Positions 26,713-36,508 are shown, counted from the first letter of the stretch. The stretch is 64,000 nt of DNA from Photobacterium indicum (GCF_003026215.1 NZ_PYOC01000005.1:186001-250000), one strand, 5' to 3'. Program-made: numbers and translations. Notes: a model not told the origin generated them from the sequence alone.

Positions 26713-27006
26713 TTAACCCCAGTTAAAACGAATGAGCATATTGGCAAAAAAGAACCATATTACGGGAACAAAAACAAATACTTGTCCTAGTACTGAACGT
26801 GGGCGATATCCGACACCATGAACAACGCCGCCACAACTTGCCCACAGCAGTGTTATGGCTGTTAGGTTGCTGAAGCCATCAATATGTGAAACTAAGTAAG
26901 TTGGATTCCACATAACATTGCCAATGCAGATGGATGCTAGGCAAAGTGATAACATGCGACACCATCGTTGTTGAAGGACGCGATTAAATTGCGACCATTC
27001 ACTCAT
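26713..27006 (-). CDS. ybgE: Cyd operon membrane protein YbgE
   Basis: A 97-residue membrane protein starting MSEWSQFNRVLQQRWCRML, the same length as E. coli YbgE. It has three hydrophobic segments and a GVVHGVGYRPRSVLGQ loop. Its ATG overlaps the cydX stop by 8 bases. It is the last gene of the cytochrome bd operon; its function in that complex is not established. Confidence 0.85.
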   Translation of the reverse strand: MSEWSQFNRVLQQRWCRMLSLCLASICIGNVMWNPTYLVSHIDGFSNLTAITLLWASCGGVVHGVGYRPRSVLGQVFVFVPVIWFFFANMLIRFNWG

Positions 27007-27109
27007 TAGTATCGAGCCAAGATTGCTCTTTATGAGCCAATCGAATGGCATTGATGATGCCAAATGAACAAGCAACGCAAACACCCAGTATCCAAACTAA
27101 ATACCACAT
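26999..27109 (-). CDS. cydX: Cytochrome bd oxidase small subunit CydX
   Basis: A 36-residue single-pass peptide, MWYLVWILGVCVACSFGII at its N-terminus, matching the MWY-WILG signature of CydX. AAGGAG lies 9 bases before ATG 27109. It follows cydB by 13 bases. CydX stabilises the haem b595/d centre of the CydAB oxidase. Confidence 0.92.
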   Translation of the reverse strand: MWYLVWILGVCVACSFGIINAIRLAHKEQSWLDTNE

Positions 27110-27122
27110 CGTTAATATCTCC

Positions 27123-28259
27123 TTAGTACAAACTTGTTTTGTTGTTTTCGATGTATTGAGTATCCAATCGACCGAACATTTTGCGGTAACACCACAAGGT
27201 ATACCCGAGAATAATAGGCACCATAACCAGTGAGATGGCGATGACAATACCAAGTGTTTTCTCGCTAGAGGTCGAATCCCAAACCGTCAGGCTATGCGAT
27301 GGTTCTAGGCTTGATGGAATGATGAACGGAAATAGCGTGATCCCTGCCGTTAGAATAATGCAGGTAACCGTAAGGCTAGACATCAAGAAAGCAGTACCAT
27401 CTCGTTTGGATCTTGCTGATAATGCCGTTAATACCGGAGCTATAGCAGCAATCGCAGGAATAGCCCATAGCACGTGGTATTGTTGGAAGTTTCTGAACAG
27501 ACCATGCGCGACAACACTGACGCTCTTATTAAGAGGGTTAGAAGCAGCATCGGTTACGATAGTACTGTTGATGACATAACCATTTAAGTTGTATGCCCAT
27601 ATCCCAGCCAGCATAAATAAGATACTTGTTACCAGTGCTAAAACTTGACTGAAGGTACATACACGCTGGTGTAGAGTTTCGGTCGTTTTCATTTGCAACC
27701 ATGTTGTACCTTGGGTCAGTATCATACTGAGGCTAATCAAGCCGCATAACAGTGCAAATGGATTGAGTAGCTCAAAGAAACTACCCTTGTATGATGTGAT
27801 AAGAAATTCATCCAGTTCGAAAGGAATCCCTTGTAACAAGTTCCCGAAAGCAACACCAAAAATTACAGTGGGTAATATACCGCCTAAACACAAGGCGATA
27901 TCACACGTATTACGCCATTGTGGTTTATCTATTTTTGAGCGGTAGTCAAACCCTAATGGGCGCAACCACAATGCGGCTAGGGCTAAAAGCATTGCTGCGT
28001 AAAAGCCTGAAAAAGACACGGCGTATGCTAATGGCCAAACCGCAAATAGTGCGCCACCCGCAGTGACCAACCAAACCTGGTTACCGTCCCAGTGGGGAGC
28101 CACTGAATTAATCATTATACGGCGGTCATTCTCTGTTTTTCCTATGATAGGTAAAAGAGCTGTAACCCCCATATCAAGGCCATCTGTAATGGCAAACCCA
28201 ATCAGCAGAAGCCCGATTACAGCCCATGCTATCAATCGAAGTGTTTCATAGTCGATCAT
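27123..28259 (-). CDS. cydB: Cytochrome bd quinol oxidase subunit II
   Basis: A 378-residue membrane protein, the length of E. coli CydB (379). The N-terminus [32 protein letters not shown] and SVAPHWDGNQVWLVTAGGALFAVWP are characteristic. It overlaps the cydA stop by one base. With CydA it forms the high-affinity bd oxidase that reduces O2 to water with quinol, used at low oxygen or under stress. Confidence 0.96.
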   Translation of the reverse strand: MIDYETLRLIAWAVIGLLLIGFAITDGLDMGVTALLPIIGKTENDRRIMINSVAPHWDGNQVWLVTAGGALFAVWPLAYAVSFSGFYAAMLLALAALWLRPLGFDYRSKIDKPQWRNTCDIALCLGGILPTVIFGVAFGNLLQGIPFELDEFLITSYKGSFFELLNPFALLCGLISLSMILTQGTTWLQMKTTETLHQRVCTFSQVLALVTSILFMLAGIWAYNLNGYVINSTIVTDAASNPLNKSVSVVAHGLFRNFQQYHVLWAIPAIAAIAPVLTALSARSKRDGTAFLMSSLTVTCIILTAGITLFPFIIPSSLEPSHSLTVWDSTSSEKTLGIVIAISLVMVPIILGYTLWCYRKMFGRLDTQYIENNKTSLY

Positions 28260-29851
28260 TATGGCTGTTCCTTATTGGTTGAGTACTTCTGTTGTGGTGC
28301 GTTAGCTATTTTTTCAAAATGATAACGACCTGTTTTTATTGCACTTGGCCCTTTACGCGCGAAGCGTAACATTAGGAATGACTCAAGAATGAAGAAGAGG
28401 GTATATAAGGCGTAAACCATACCCATTGAGAATATAATCTGACTTGGTTCAAGCTGTGATGCAGCCATGTTAACGGGTAGAATTTCACCAACAGCCCAAG
28501 GCTGACGACCAAATTCAGCAACAACCCAACCTGCCTCACAGGCAATCCATGGTAGGGGCATTGAATAAAGTGATAAACGTAACAACCATCGTTTCTGGGT
28601 GAGTGTGCGACGGCAGCTATACCAAAGCGCCATGATAAAGAGGAACATCATAATCACACCACAGGCAACCATGATACGGAAGCTCCAAAAGATAGGTGCT
28701 ACTTCGGGAATGGTGTCTTTGGTGGCTTGCTGGATTTGTGCTTCTGTGGCATCGACGACATTGTCGGTGTACGTTTTCAATAGTAGCCCGTAGCCTAAAT
28801 CTTTTTTCACTGCGTCAAATGCCGCCAAGTTTTCAGGCGTTTTTTCACCATCTCGTAATTTCTTAAGCAGCCCATAGGCTACCATTCCGTTACGAATTCG
28901 CACTTCACTCTGCTTCATCAGATCATTAATTCCGCTAACCTCTTCGTCTAACGAGCGGGTTGCGATAATCCCCATCACATAAGGGATTTTAATGGCGAAA
29001 TCTGTTTCCATAGTTTCTTGATTCGGAAAACCAAATAAAGTGAATGATGCCGGCGCTTCTTCGGTATGCCACTCTGCTTCAATTGCAGCTAGCTTAGTTT
29101 GCTGTACATCCCCTAGCTCATAACCAGATTCATCACCTAGCATTAGGGTGGCAAGAATTGCGGTTAATCCAAATGCTGAAGCTACAGCGAATGATCGACG
29201 AGCGAAAACAACATCTCGTCCTTTTAGAAGGTAGTAAGCACTGATCCCCATAACAAAGATGGCACCAGTGGTATACCCGGCAGAAATAGTATGTAAGAAC
29301 TTCACTTGAGTGACAGGGTTGAAAACAACTTCTGCGAAATCCACCATTTCCATACGCATGGTTTCAAAGTTGAATTCAGCACCGACAGGGTTTTGCATCC
29401 AGCCGTTGGCCATTAAAATCCACAGCCCTGAGAAGTTTGAACCTAAAGCTGTTAACCAAGTAACCGCTAAATGTTGGCGTTTAGATAAGCGATCCCAGCC
29501 AAAGAAGAATAGACCCACTAAGGTTGATTCTAAAAAGAAAGCCATGAGTGCTTCAATGGCGAGTGGGGCGCCAAAAATATCACCTACGTAGTGGGAATAA
29601 TAAGCCCAGTTAGTGCCAAATTGAAACTCCATTGTTAAACCGGTTGCAACACCGATGGCAAAGTTAATACCAAACAACTTTCCCCAAAACTTGGTCATGT
29701 CTTTATAGATTTGTTGATTGGTTATTACATACAGTGATTCCATTACTGCCAGCAGGCATACTAACCCTATGGTTAAAGGTACGAATAAAAAGTGAAACAG
29801 TGCGGTTGTCGCAAACTGTAATCGTGATAGTTCAGCTACTTCAGTAAGCAT
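28259..29851 (-). CDS. cydA: Cytochrome bd quinol oxidase subunit I
   Basis: A 530-residue membrane protein. I chose ATG 29851 ([13 protein letters not shown]) because GGAGG lies 5 bases upstream and the start matches known CydA. His20 in [11 protein letters not shown] corresponds to the haem b595 ligand, and [16 protein letters not shown] is the conserved quinol-side motif. It is the first gene of cydABX-ybgE. The 295 bases upstream to the tRNA cluster should carry its promoter; ArcA and Fnr sites were not resolved. Confidence 0.96.
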   Translation of the reverse strand: MLTEVAELSRLQFATTALFHFLFVPLTIGLVCLLAVMESLYVITNQQIYKDMTKFWGKLFGINFAIGVATGLTMEFQFGTNWAYYSHYVGDIFGAPLAIEALMAFFLESTLVGLFFFGWDRLSKRQHLAVTWLTALGSNFSGLWILMANGWMQNPVGAEFNFETMRMEMVDFAEVVFNPVTQVKFLHTISAGYTTGAIFVMGISAYYLLKGRDVVFARRSFAVASAFGLTAILATLMLGDESGYELGDVQQTKLAAIEAEWHTEEAPASFTLFGFPNQETMETDFAIKIPYVMGIIATRSLDEEVSGINDLMKQSEVRIRNGMVAYGLLKKLRDGEKTPENLAAFDAVKKDLGYGLLLKTYTDNVVDATEAQIQQATKDTIPEVAPIFWSFRIMVACGVIMMFLFIMALWYSCRRTLTQKRWLLRLSLYSMPLPWIACEAGWVVAEFGRQPWAVGEILPVNMAASQLEPSQIIFSMGMVYALYTLFFILESFLMLRFARKGPSAIKTGRYHFEKIANAPQQKYSTNKEQP

Positions 29852-30111
29852 GATTTCCTCCCCGTCAGGCTGATTGACGGAATATTGCATTATTATTGTG
29901 GGTTTAACTCTATGAGCTGAGAGTTAAATTGAGCGGGAGGATGTTAACGTTGCGTGAACGTTAAGAATATTCAAACAAATGAAATTACCATTTAAATAAT
30001 ACTTAACATCGGTGTGAGGTATGCTGCTTAAGATGAGCGTTTAGTATCCGCCTGCTGAATCGGATTTCATTTATTGGGGGGAAATAGCACAAATTGCTTT
30101 TTTATAGACGC

Positions 30112-30138
30112 AAAAAAGCCGCTCAATGAGCGGCTTCG
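30112..30138 (-). terminator. Terminator of the tRNA operon
   Basis: AAGCCGCTC-AATGA-GCGGCTT hairpin with TTTTTT following on the minus strand, 10 bases after the tRNA-Gly 3' end. Confidence 0.8.
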
Positions 30139-30146
30139 TTGTTGTT

Positions 30147-30221
<75 letters not shown>

Positions 30222-30229
30222 AAAATAAG

Positions 30230-30305
<76 letters not shown>

Positions 30306-30350
30306 ACAATTTATTCTGTTTGTATTCACGCTTGCGCCTAAATACCAATA

Positions 30351-30441
30351 TGGCGGAGAGATAGGGATTTGAACCCTAGAAGGGCTATAAACCCTTGCCG
30401 GTTTTCAAGACCGGTGCTTTCGACCACTCAGCCATCTCTCC
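30351..30441 (-). tRNA. tRNA-Ser (TGA)
   Basis: A 91-base class II tRNA: acceptor GGAGAGA/TCTCTCC, anticodon loop CTTGAAA in a CCGGT/ACCGG stem, a long variable arm (AAGGG/CCCTT), discriminator G and encoded CCA. It is the first gene of the tRNA operon. Confidence 0.95.
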
Positions 30442-30453
30442 TGAGTGCGAAGA

Positions 30454-30482
30454 ATAATAATGAATACCGAACACGATGTAAA
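30454..30482 (-). promoter_or_regulatory. Sigma70 promoter of the tRNA operon
   Basis: Minus-strand TTTACA (30482-30477), a 17-base spacer, and TATTAT (30459-30454). The -10 ends 12 bases before the tRNA-Ser 5' end, a good distance for a tRNA leader. Confidence 0.7.
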
Positions 30483-30598
30483 GCGCTATCTTTCTAACTG
30501 GCTAATATATAAGCGATTGAATCTAATATAGATATTAATCGGTATTTTTATAGCGATGCGGATGAAAAGCGTACATTAATTATGTTTTGTCTTCGTGT

Positions 30599-31387
30599 TT
30601 AAATGTCTTCTAGGTGGTGTTCAATGGCATAGTTTGCTTCAGAAAAGCTAAAACCTTTACGGACAAGAAAAGCCGTAGCCTTCTTTTTCTCTGCAAAATC
30701 AGTCAAACGCGTTTTGTATTTCTTATTTAACTGCTCTAATGCCTTGTGTTGGTCATCTTCTACAACATCATCTTCTGATTCTTCGCTGAAGAGTTCGTCA
30801 ATGGTGTCTTGGCTTATCCCTTCACTTCGAAGTTTTTGCAATAATCCGCTGCGGCCCATTTTTTTTGCGTGTTTATTAATGATACGTGTTGCTAGCTGAG
30901 ATTCATGCTCTGTGTCGATGTTGGCATTCAATACAGATTGAATGCGGGTATCGTCGATTCCTTCGCTTTTGAGTCGCATAGTAATATCGCGAATACTTTT
31001 TTTACCCGTGTACTTAGTCATCACCCGAGAAATTAATTCGTCAGTATCTGAGTCATCAATAGTACAGAGTGCGTGCTCTATGTCAGTTGTACTCACACCC
31101 TGTAATTTCAGTTTTTGAGTTAAGACTTTAGGGCCATAACTTCGACAGCGCGACTGTACAAATGTCTCTGCAAATCTTTGGTCTGATAAATAACCTTGGT
31201 CTAATAATTTTTCTATAACACTAGCGATCCATTCAGGGTTATCTGTCTTTCGGGTGAGCTTTTCTTTTAGTTTTGATACCGAATAACCACGCTGGTTTAA
31301 CCACCAAACCGCATATTCATATACTTGTTCAACTTTTTGAGCAGGCTTTGGTCCTGCTTTTTTCGTAGATTTATATTCTGAAGACAT
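30599..31387 (-). CDS. recX: RecX-family regulatory protein, extended form
   Basis: A 262-residue protein with the RecX helical repeats: YAVWWLNQRGYSVSKLKEKL, VIEKLLDQGYLSDQRFAETFV, then SYGPKVLTQKLKLQGV, and later copies ITMRLKSEGI, LLQKLRSEGI and AEKKKATAFLVRKGF. Typical RecX is about 150 residues, so this form carries extra tandem three-helix repeats. RecX modulates RecA filaments. Here it is not next to recA. GGGATAAAT precedes ATG 31387. Confidence 0.82.
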   Translation of the reverse strand: MSSEYKSTKKAGPKPAQKVEQVYEYAVWWLNQRGYSVSKLKEKLTRKTDNPEWIASVIEKLLDQGYLSDQRFAETFVQSRCRSYGPKVLTQKLKLQGVSTTDIEHALCTIDDSDTDELISRVMTKYTGKKSIRDITMRLKSEGIDDTRIQSVLNANIDTEHESQLATRIINKHAKKMGRSGLLQKLRSEGISQDTIDELFSEESEDDVVEDDQHKALEQLNKKYKTRLTDFAEKKKATAFLVRKGFSFSEANYAIEHHLEDI

Positions 31388-31556
31388 ATTTATCCCAAAC
31401 CGTTAGTCGTTATTTTTTGCGGCTGCGTTGATAACGTTGAGTTCGTGTTGTTTCATCAACACTTTTACTGGGTGTCACAATGTCTGGTTGGTTGTGATTT
31501 TGCAAGAGTGAATGTTAATCGCTTTCATGGGAAACATAGCGGTGGCAGCATATAAC

Positions 31557-31591
31557 AAAAAAAGGGTCACTAAAGAGTGACCCGATTTTTA
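31557..31591. terminator. Hairpin terminator (permease gene)
   Basis: GGGTCACT (31564-31571) pairs with AGTGACCC (31576-31583). An A-tract at 31557-31563 gives U's on the minus strand and TTTTT lies at 31586-31590, so it can work in both directions. Confidence 0.8.
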
Positions 31592-31671
31592 TTCTAATAT
31601 TAAACAGTGCAAGCAGCGGTTAAGTGCACTGTAGTGACATAATTAATTTGGTTCTCTGTTATAAATCGCGA

Positions 31672-32760
31672 TTAAGCAAAAATGTAGGTATATAGGTAAC
31701 CTGCGCCAATTGCCATCGTTATGATTACGGTTAAAAACGCTGCAATCATTTGATTTTTGAAGATAGATTTAAGTAAAATAACTTCAGTTAAACTCGCACC
31801 AGCACTACCAATTATCAATGCCATTACTGATCCCATCGCCATCCCTTTTGCCACTAAAGCAGAACTAAGTGGAATAACCGCTTCTGCTCGAATATACAGT
31901 GGGATACCAATAACAGCAGCAATAGGAATAGCATACCAATTGCCTTCACCCGCATAGTGCGCGATTAAGTCTGTTGGAATAAAACCGTAAATGAATGAAC
32001 CTAACAAGATACCAAGTAATAAGTACGGTAATACTTGCTTAAAGTCTTTCCATGTTGCATTCCAGATTCGGATCCAACGGTTTTCTACTTTAGTCTCTTT
32101 TGCTGAACCACATGATGATGACGTTGCAGATTCAGTGGTTGATCCACAGGTTGCTGTCGCCAGTGCGGGTTCACCCACACCACATGCCGCCATTACCGGT
32201 GTTTCCGTAACTGTTTCTTTTTGAGTGCCGCAGCAAGATGCCTTTTCAACTTTTGGCTTTGAATCACCGCACGTTGTGCCACATGAAGAGGCTGAATCAG
32301 CCGCTTCGTATGCTTCAGGCTTTACATATCGCTCGAAACCCAGTTTTTCAAGCACAATTCCCGATGTTACCGACACGATCATCGCTGTTAGGAAGTAAAA
32401 TATTGCAACTTTAACCCCAAACGTGACCACGAATAAGCCAATAATAATAGGATTTAAAAGTGGGCTCGAAAATAAGAACACCATCATCGGGCCAAAACCT
32501 GCACGTGCTCGTAATAAACCTTTTAAAAAAGGAATGGTGGAGCATGAACAGAACGGTGTAATTGCGCCGAGTAATGCAGCAATGAAGTAACCTTTACCGT
32601 TACGAGAGCTTAAAATGGATTGAATTTTTGCAGGCGTTAGAAACTCTTGCAAAATACCAACAAGATAACTAACAACCAAGAATAAAATAACTAATTCCGT
32701 GGCAAGAAACGCAAACATGTTAGCGGCTTCTTTTGCCATACCGATAATTTCAGGACTCAT
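31672..32760 (-). CDS. ArsP/UPF0718-type permease with Cys-rich loop
   Basis: A 362-residue membrane permease with two bundles of about four hydrophobic segments. The motif TPFCSCSTIPFLKGL (about residues 68-82) is the hallmark of the ArsP/DUF318 family; known members export trivalent organoarsenicals or other soft metal(loid)s. The central loop, about residues 155-225, has at least seven Cys in CG and CCG motifs (TTCGDSK, ASCCGTQ, AACGVG, TCGST, SSCGSA), suggesting metal binding. It is monocistronic with its own terminator. Substrate not determined. Confidence 0.82.
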   Translation of the reverse strand: MSPEIIGMAKEAANMFAFLATELVILFLVVSYLVGILQEFLTPAKIQSILSSRNGKGYFIAALLGAITPFCSCSTIPFLKGLLRARAGFGPMMVFLFSSPLLNPIIIGLFVVTFGVKVAIFYFLTAMIVSVTSGIVLEKLGFERYVKPEAYEAADSASSCGTTCGDSKPKVEKASCCGTQKETVTETPVMAACGVGEPALATATCGSTTESATSSSCGSAKETKVENRWIRIWNATWKDFKQVLPYLLLGILLGSFIYGFIPTDLIAHYAGEGNWYAIPIAAVIGIPLYIRAEAVIPLSSALVAKGMAMGSVMALIIGSAGASLTEVILLKSIFKNQMIAAFLTVIITMAIGAGYLYTYIFA

Positions 32761-33082
32761 AATATTGCCTTAAATTGATTCATTGTTTCTGGAAGTATCG
32801 AAATAATAAGTCTTGGGTGATTCGTTGTCAATTATATATTTCGATAAAAATAGAAATGAATCATATCATTATGATTTGTTTGATTTTATTTGTGTTGATG
32901 GCAAATAATAGTAAGTGCATTGATGTGAACACCCCCCGTTGAAACGAGCATCTTGAGGTGACTTGGGGATCTAATTAAGTAAAAGTGAATCACTAGTTAA
33001 GTCTGTTTGTATCTCATATTAATTTCAGTGGGCGTAGTATGTGATGAATATAGTGTTAAGGTATTTTTGAATTAGGTGATAA
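32761..33082. other. Spacer with partial repeat copy
   Basis: About 320 AT-rich bases between the divergent permease and a small gene pair. Bases 32937-32970 carry GAAACGAGCATCTTGAGGTG followed by ACTTGGG, matching the right end of the 266-bp element at 16781-17046. No gene seen. Confidence 0.6.
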
Positions 33083-33403
33083 ATGAATGTTTGTATTGAT
33101 GATAATCGTCACTTACGTAAGTTTTTTTATCAGTACGCTAGCTCTCAAACTGAGATTCTTTGCGACGTTCGTGAACGTTTACCCAATTTATTAAATCAAT
33201 ACAACGGTAAGATTAAACCTGTAAACCATGCGAAATATCAACAGCAACGAGTATTGGAATATAAAGTGGTGGTTGATGGAAGTATGGCATGCCGAGTGGC
33301 TTTTACTGTTGCTAAACAGACCATTACGGTGATCTTCATCAGTGAAGTATTAGTCAAAGCACAGTTTTGTAAGTTATTAGCTAAAACGGCTCTTCTTGAT
33401 TAA
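33083..33403 (+). CDS. Small hypothetical protein, possibly RelE/ParE-like
   Basis: A 106-residue basic protein; AGGTG lies about 5 bases before ATG 33083. A helical N-terminal half is followed by an alternating strand pattern RVLEYKVVVDG, ACRVAFTV and TITVIFISE, which resembles the RelE/ParE toxin layout (helices, then strands with the V-Y-R-V order). It shares an operon with the next gene. No active-site residues can be assigned; toxin status is a guess. Confidence 0.45.
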   Translation: MNVCIDDNRHLRKFFYQYASSQTEILCDVRERLPNLLNQYNGKIKPVNHAKYQQQRVLEYKVVVDGSMACRVAFTVAKQTITVIFISEVLVKAQFCKLLAKTALLD

Positions 33404-33419
33404 AAGTAATGAGGTAGAC

Positions 33420-33749
33420 ATGTCAAAGTTACATATTGGTCAAGTTAACTCTTCATGTGAACGTTTTATGAAAACAATGCAATTGGGTGATGTATTTGAA
33501 GTGTTGACGTTTAAAAAAGATCGTGGCTTTCGGGTAGCTAAAAGTACGGATAATACATTTGAAATAATGCAGTTTGGCTATATAGAACAAGTTACTATAG
33601 GTGATATTGCTGATGTTAAAAAAGTGATTAAAAAGGCACTAAAAGTCGAATTCCCTCGGAGTAATATGGCTTGGGTTAATCACTATGATAATGTTGAATT
33701 AATTAATGATATTTCTCCAAAATTACGACCTCAATATAGTTTATTTTAG
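33420..33749 (+). CDS. Hypothetical protein, second gene of a small pair
   Basis: A 109-residue protein. I chose ATG 33420 because GAGG lies about 6 bases upstream. It starts 17 bases after the preceding gene, so the two are likely co-transcribed. No helix-turn-helix or known antitoxin domain is visible; basic segments KKDRGFRVAK and KKVIKKALKVEF stand out. The family is not recognised. Confidence 0.5.
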   Translation: MSKLHIGQVNSSCERFMKTMQLGDVFEVLTFKKDRGFRVAKSTDNTFEIMQFGYIEQVTIGDIADVKKVIKKALKVEFPRSNMAWVNHYDNVELINDISPKLRPQYSLF

Positions 33750-33807
33750 TTTTTATAGGTAAGTTAGGTTTATCTTGTCACTGATTACCATCGATTTAAG
33801 ATACAAC

Positions 33808-34107
33808 TCAATCAAGAGATACATCAATTGAGTATGAGTGTTCTCCTGATTCCCTTGTCGAGCTCCAACTCTTGAACATAGTATCTCCGCATCGATATTC
33901 TGCAAACATAGGGTAGCCCTGTGCATTCATGTTATGTTCGATTAGCACCTTACACCCGTCATTAGCCATTTGTTGCTGAAAATCGGTATAGCTAGACACT
34001 TTTTCATTGTTTAAACTTTTGGCTACCGTATTAGTTTGTGGCCAAAAGGTTAATATAGCTGCAGATGTGAGTATTAAAGCACTTACTATTGTTGCTGATT
34101 TTTTCAT
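33808..34107 (-). CDS. Small secreted hypothetical protein
   Basis: A 99-residue protein with a signal peptide (KKSATIVSALILTSAAILTF, residues 2-21). The mature part has two Cys, in NDGCKVLI and EYRCGDTM, that could form a disulfide. The family is not recognised. It is convergent with the small pair upstream. Confidence 0.55.
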   Translation of the reverse strand: MKKSATIVSALILTSAAILTFWPQTNTVAKSLNNEKVSSYTDFQQQMANDGCKVLIEHNMNAQGYPMFAEYRCGDTMFKSWSSTRESGEHSYSIDVSLD

Positions 34108-34368
34108 TCTTACAATACCACCGTGTAAAATTTAGGGTGTCTTTAAAAGACTATTTATTTAACCAATACCGTTGTTATTTGTTTTGGTTATTTACGATGG
34201 GAGAGTTTAACAATTACCAATAAGTGAACAATATAGCTAAAAAGTAAAACACTGTTGCTATATAGTAATAGTCAGTGAATACTCAGAGATCGCAGTGTCT
34301 CTGTAGCTGAGAGCAGGTATGAGCACCACACTCGAGAAAGATAACTGGTAGCTCAACAAGTGGTAATG

Positions 34369-34410
34369 GTGCAGTTAAAATAACAGGGACGAGGTTATTT
34401 TTAACTGCAC
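34369..34410. terminator. Long hairpin after the MazG-like gene
   Basis: GTGCAGTTAAAATAAC (34369-34384) pairs with GTTATTTTTAACTGCAC (34394-34410) around a 9-base loop, 27 bases beyond the MazG-like stop on the minus strand. The rest of 34108-34368 shows no gene. Confidence 0.65.
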
Positions 34411-34436
34411 TAATACAGATGGTGCTTAATTCTCAG

Positions 34437-34787
34437 TTAGAGCTCATTGTACTTTTTAGCAGAACCAAAGCATTTATCTGCAGGGTATTTGGCCTTGTTT
34501 TTGATTAGCTTTTTATGACAAGCATCAATAATGTCTACCTCACATTTATCGGCCAGCCTTAATAAGTACATCATTACATCGGCTAACTCTTCTTCTAAGT
34601 GTTCTTGTTTGTTTTCTGGTAATGACAGACTTTGTTCTGGTGTTAACCATTGGAATATTTCAGTTAACTCGCCAATCTCACCATTGAGTGCCATCACAAG
34701 GTTTTTGGGTGTATGAAATTGCTCCCAATCACGCTCTTGTGCAAATTCTGTCAGGGTGCGCTGTAATTGCTTTATTTCATTCGACAT
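34437..34787 (-). CDS. MazG-like nucleotide pyrophosphohydrolase
   Basis: A 116-residue all-alpha NTP pyrophosphatase. The metal-binding residues are in LNGEIGELTEIFQWL and EEELADVMMYLLRLAD (the EExxE and ExxD pattern). Similar to the dCTPase/XTP3TPA-like branch that hydrolyses non-canonical or excess dNTPs. AAGGA precedes ATG 34787. It lies 24 bases downstream of rarD on the same strand, so co-transcription is likely. Confidence 0.85.
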   Translation of the reverse strand: MSNEIKQLQRTLTEFAQERDWEQFHTPKNLVMALNGEIGELTEIFQWLTPEQSLSLPENKQEHLEEELADVMMYLLRLADKCEVDIIDACHKKLIKNKAKYPADKCFGSAKKYNEL

Positions 34788-34811
34788 TATTTATCCTTCC
34801 AATTGACATAA

Positions 34812-35714
34812 TTACTGCGCACGTAATCGATGTTTATTTTTAAATCCACGGGTTAGCGCTTCAATTGTACATAACAATAGCCCGAGCCAGATAAAGCCAA
34901 AACTTATTAGTTTCACTTCATCAAATATTTCACCGAACAAGAAGACTGCGAGTAAAAATTGCAGGCTAGGTTCAATATATTGCATTAAACCGACCATGGT
35001 TAAACTGGTACGGTTGATAGCAAGTGCAAAGAAAATCAGTGGCGCTAATGTCACAGGTGCAGAGCCAATATAAAGCAGTAGTGTTTGTATATCTGATGAT
35101 AATGCAACACTGTTACCTTGTAAGTATTGCCATAACATAAAGGCGATAGCAAAAGGGGCAAGAATTACTGATTCAATTGTGACAGAGGTTAGTGCGTTAT
35201 ATTTAATGAATTTTTTACTTAATCCATATAAGGCAAAAAAGCTACCCATGATCAGCGCAATCCAAGGCAGTTCACCGTAGCTCCATACTTGATAGCTGAT
35301 GCCTGCAATACCCAAAACAACGGCTGCAATTTGTGCATTAGATAAACGCTCTTTTAAAAAGAACACACCAAATGCGATAGCAAATAACGGATTAATAAAA
35401 AAACCAAGACTTGCGGCAAGCACCTGCCCATGAGTTAACGCCCACGTAAAGGCGTACCATGATATACACATAATTACACTGGCTATAACGGTGAACACCA
35501 AAGAGCGTTTATCGTTGATAATTGCACTATACGACGGCAATGGTTGTCGTAAAATCATGATGATAAGAAGCATAACCGGTACCGAAAATATGATTCTTAA
35601 TGCTAAAAGTTCATTGGTGTTAGCTTGTGGTAAGAAATGATAATAAAGAGGCAAAATACCCCAGAGCACAAATGAAAAAGCGGCTAAGACATTTCCTGCG
35701 CGATGTGATTGCAT
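34812..35714 (-). CDS. rarD: EamA-family transporter RarD
   Basis: A 300-residue protein with ten hydrophobic segments in two EamA halves. RarD-specific sequence includes AFVLWGILPLYYHFL near the N-terminus, ISWYAFTWALTHGQVL and AASLGFFINPLFAIAFGVFFLKERLS. The family is linked to chloramphenicol sensitivity in E. coli, with true substrate unknown. It is followed by the MazG-like gene after 24 bases. Confidence 0.9.
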   Translation of the reverse strand: MQSHRAGNVLAAFSFVLWGILPLYYHFLPQANTNELLALRIIFSVPVMLLIIMILRQPLPSYSAIINDKRSLVFTVIASVIMCISWYAFTWALTHGQVLAASLGFFINPLFAIAFGVFFLKERLSNAQIAAVVLGIAGISYQVWSYGELPWIALIMGSFFALYGLSKKFIKYNALTSVTIESVILAPFAIAFMLWQYLQGNSVALSSDIQTLLLYIGSAPVTLAPLIFFALAINRTSLTMVGLMQYIEPSLQFLLAVFLFGEIFDEVKLISFGFIWLGLLLCTIEALTRGFKNKHRLRAQ

Positions 35715-35866
35715 AACGAAACCTAACGATAAAAGAAGTAGTAAGGGATAGGGGATATCCTGAAATTTCCGCTATTCTGTCACTTTATGATGTAGGCGAA
35801 AAGCTTTTTATGTGAGTTTGTATGCGTATTCGTGGGGGAGTGGTATTTTAATTAAAAATCAAGGTG

Positions 35867-36469
35867 TTATTTCTTCATTGCGATTAAGGTATTAACCAAC
35901 CAGCGTTGTTTTTTGTTGGTGAGTTGTGCTGAATACTCTTTTTTTACTTTCCAAGAGATAATGTAATATTTCTTAAGTAGTGTTTCGATATCTTCATGGC
36001 TGTGAGTTAATATTGGCTGGTCAGTGTGAGTCTCAACATCAGCGTTATTTGTTCCAAGGAAGTGGCCACAAAAAATACCATTAACGTCTAATGCAGCATC
36101 AATGTTATGCCAGAGTATTGAAAACTCATTTGGTTTGCAGAAAAAGAGACAAGCACTGGCATTGATCATATTGGCTTTTGGGAAAGGGTATTCCTCAAAC
36201 AGGCTTAACTGCAAATCTAAACTGGGGTTAGAGCAAGCCAAAGGGTGAGTAGAAAGATGCTCTAAACTGCCGATATCTTTATCAAAAGCATACACTTGAT
36301 ACCCCTTTTCAAGCAGGTATAGTGTGTCTCGTCCTGTACCACAAGCAATATCAACAGCAACCTTGTTACGCCCGTTATCACCTAGAAATAGGTGCGCATC
36401 GACGACGTGTGGCCGAGGTGGTAGCAGTACTTGTGTACTGATATAGCGTCGCCAATCTGAAATGGCCAT
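35867..36469 (-). CDS. Class I SAM-dependent methyltransferase (TehB-like)
   Basis: A 200-residue protein with motif I VDIACGTGRDTLYLLEKGY (about residues 37-55) followed by the acidic motif II AFDKDI and a motif IV-like MINASACLFF. The DxxCGxGRDxxxL pattern is typical of TehB/thiopurine-type methyltransferases. Substrate unknown. It is monocistronic. Confidence 0.75.
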   Translation of the reverse strand: MAISDWRRYISTQVLLPPRPHVVDAHLFLGDNGRNKVAVDIACGTGRDTLYLLEKGYQVYAFDKDIGSLEHLSTHPLACSNPSLDLQLSLFEEYPFPKANMINASACLFFCKPNEFSILWHNIDAALDVNGIFCGHFLGTNNADVETHTDQPILTHSHEDIETLLKKYYIISWKVKKEYSAQLTNKKQRWLVNTLIAMKK

Positions 36470-36508
36470 TCCAAGATGTCCTTATTATTAATAGTGAACG
36501 AGAACGGA

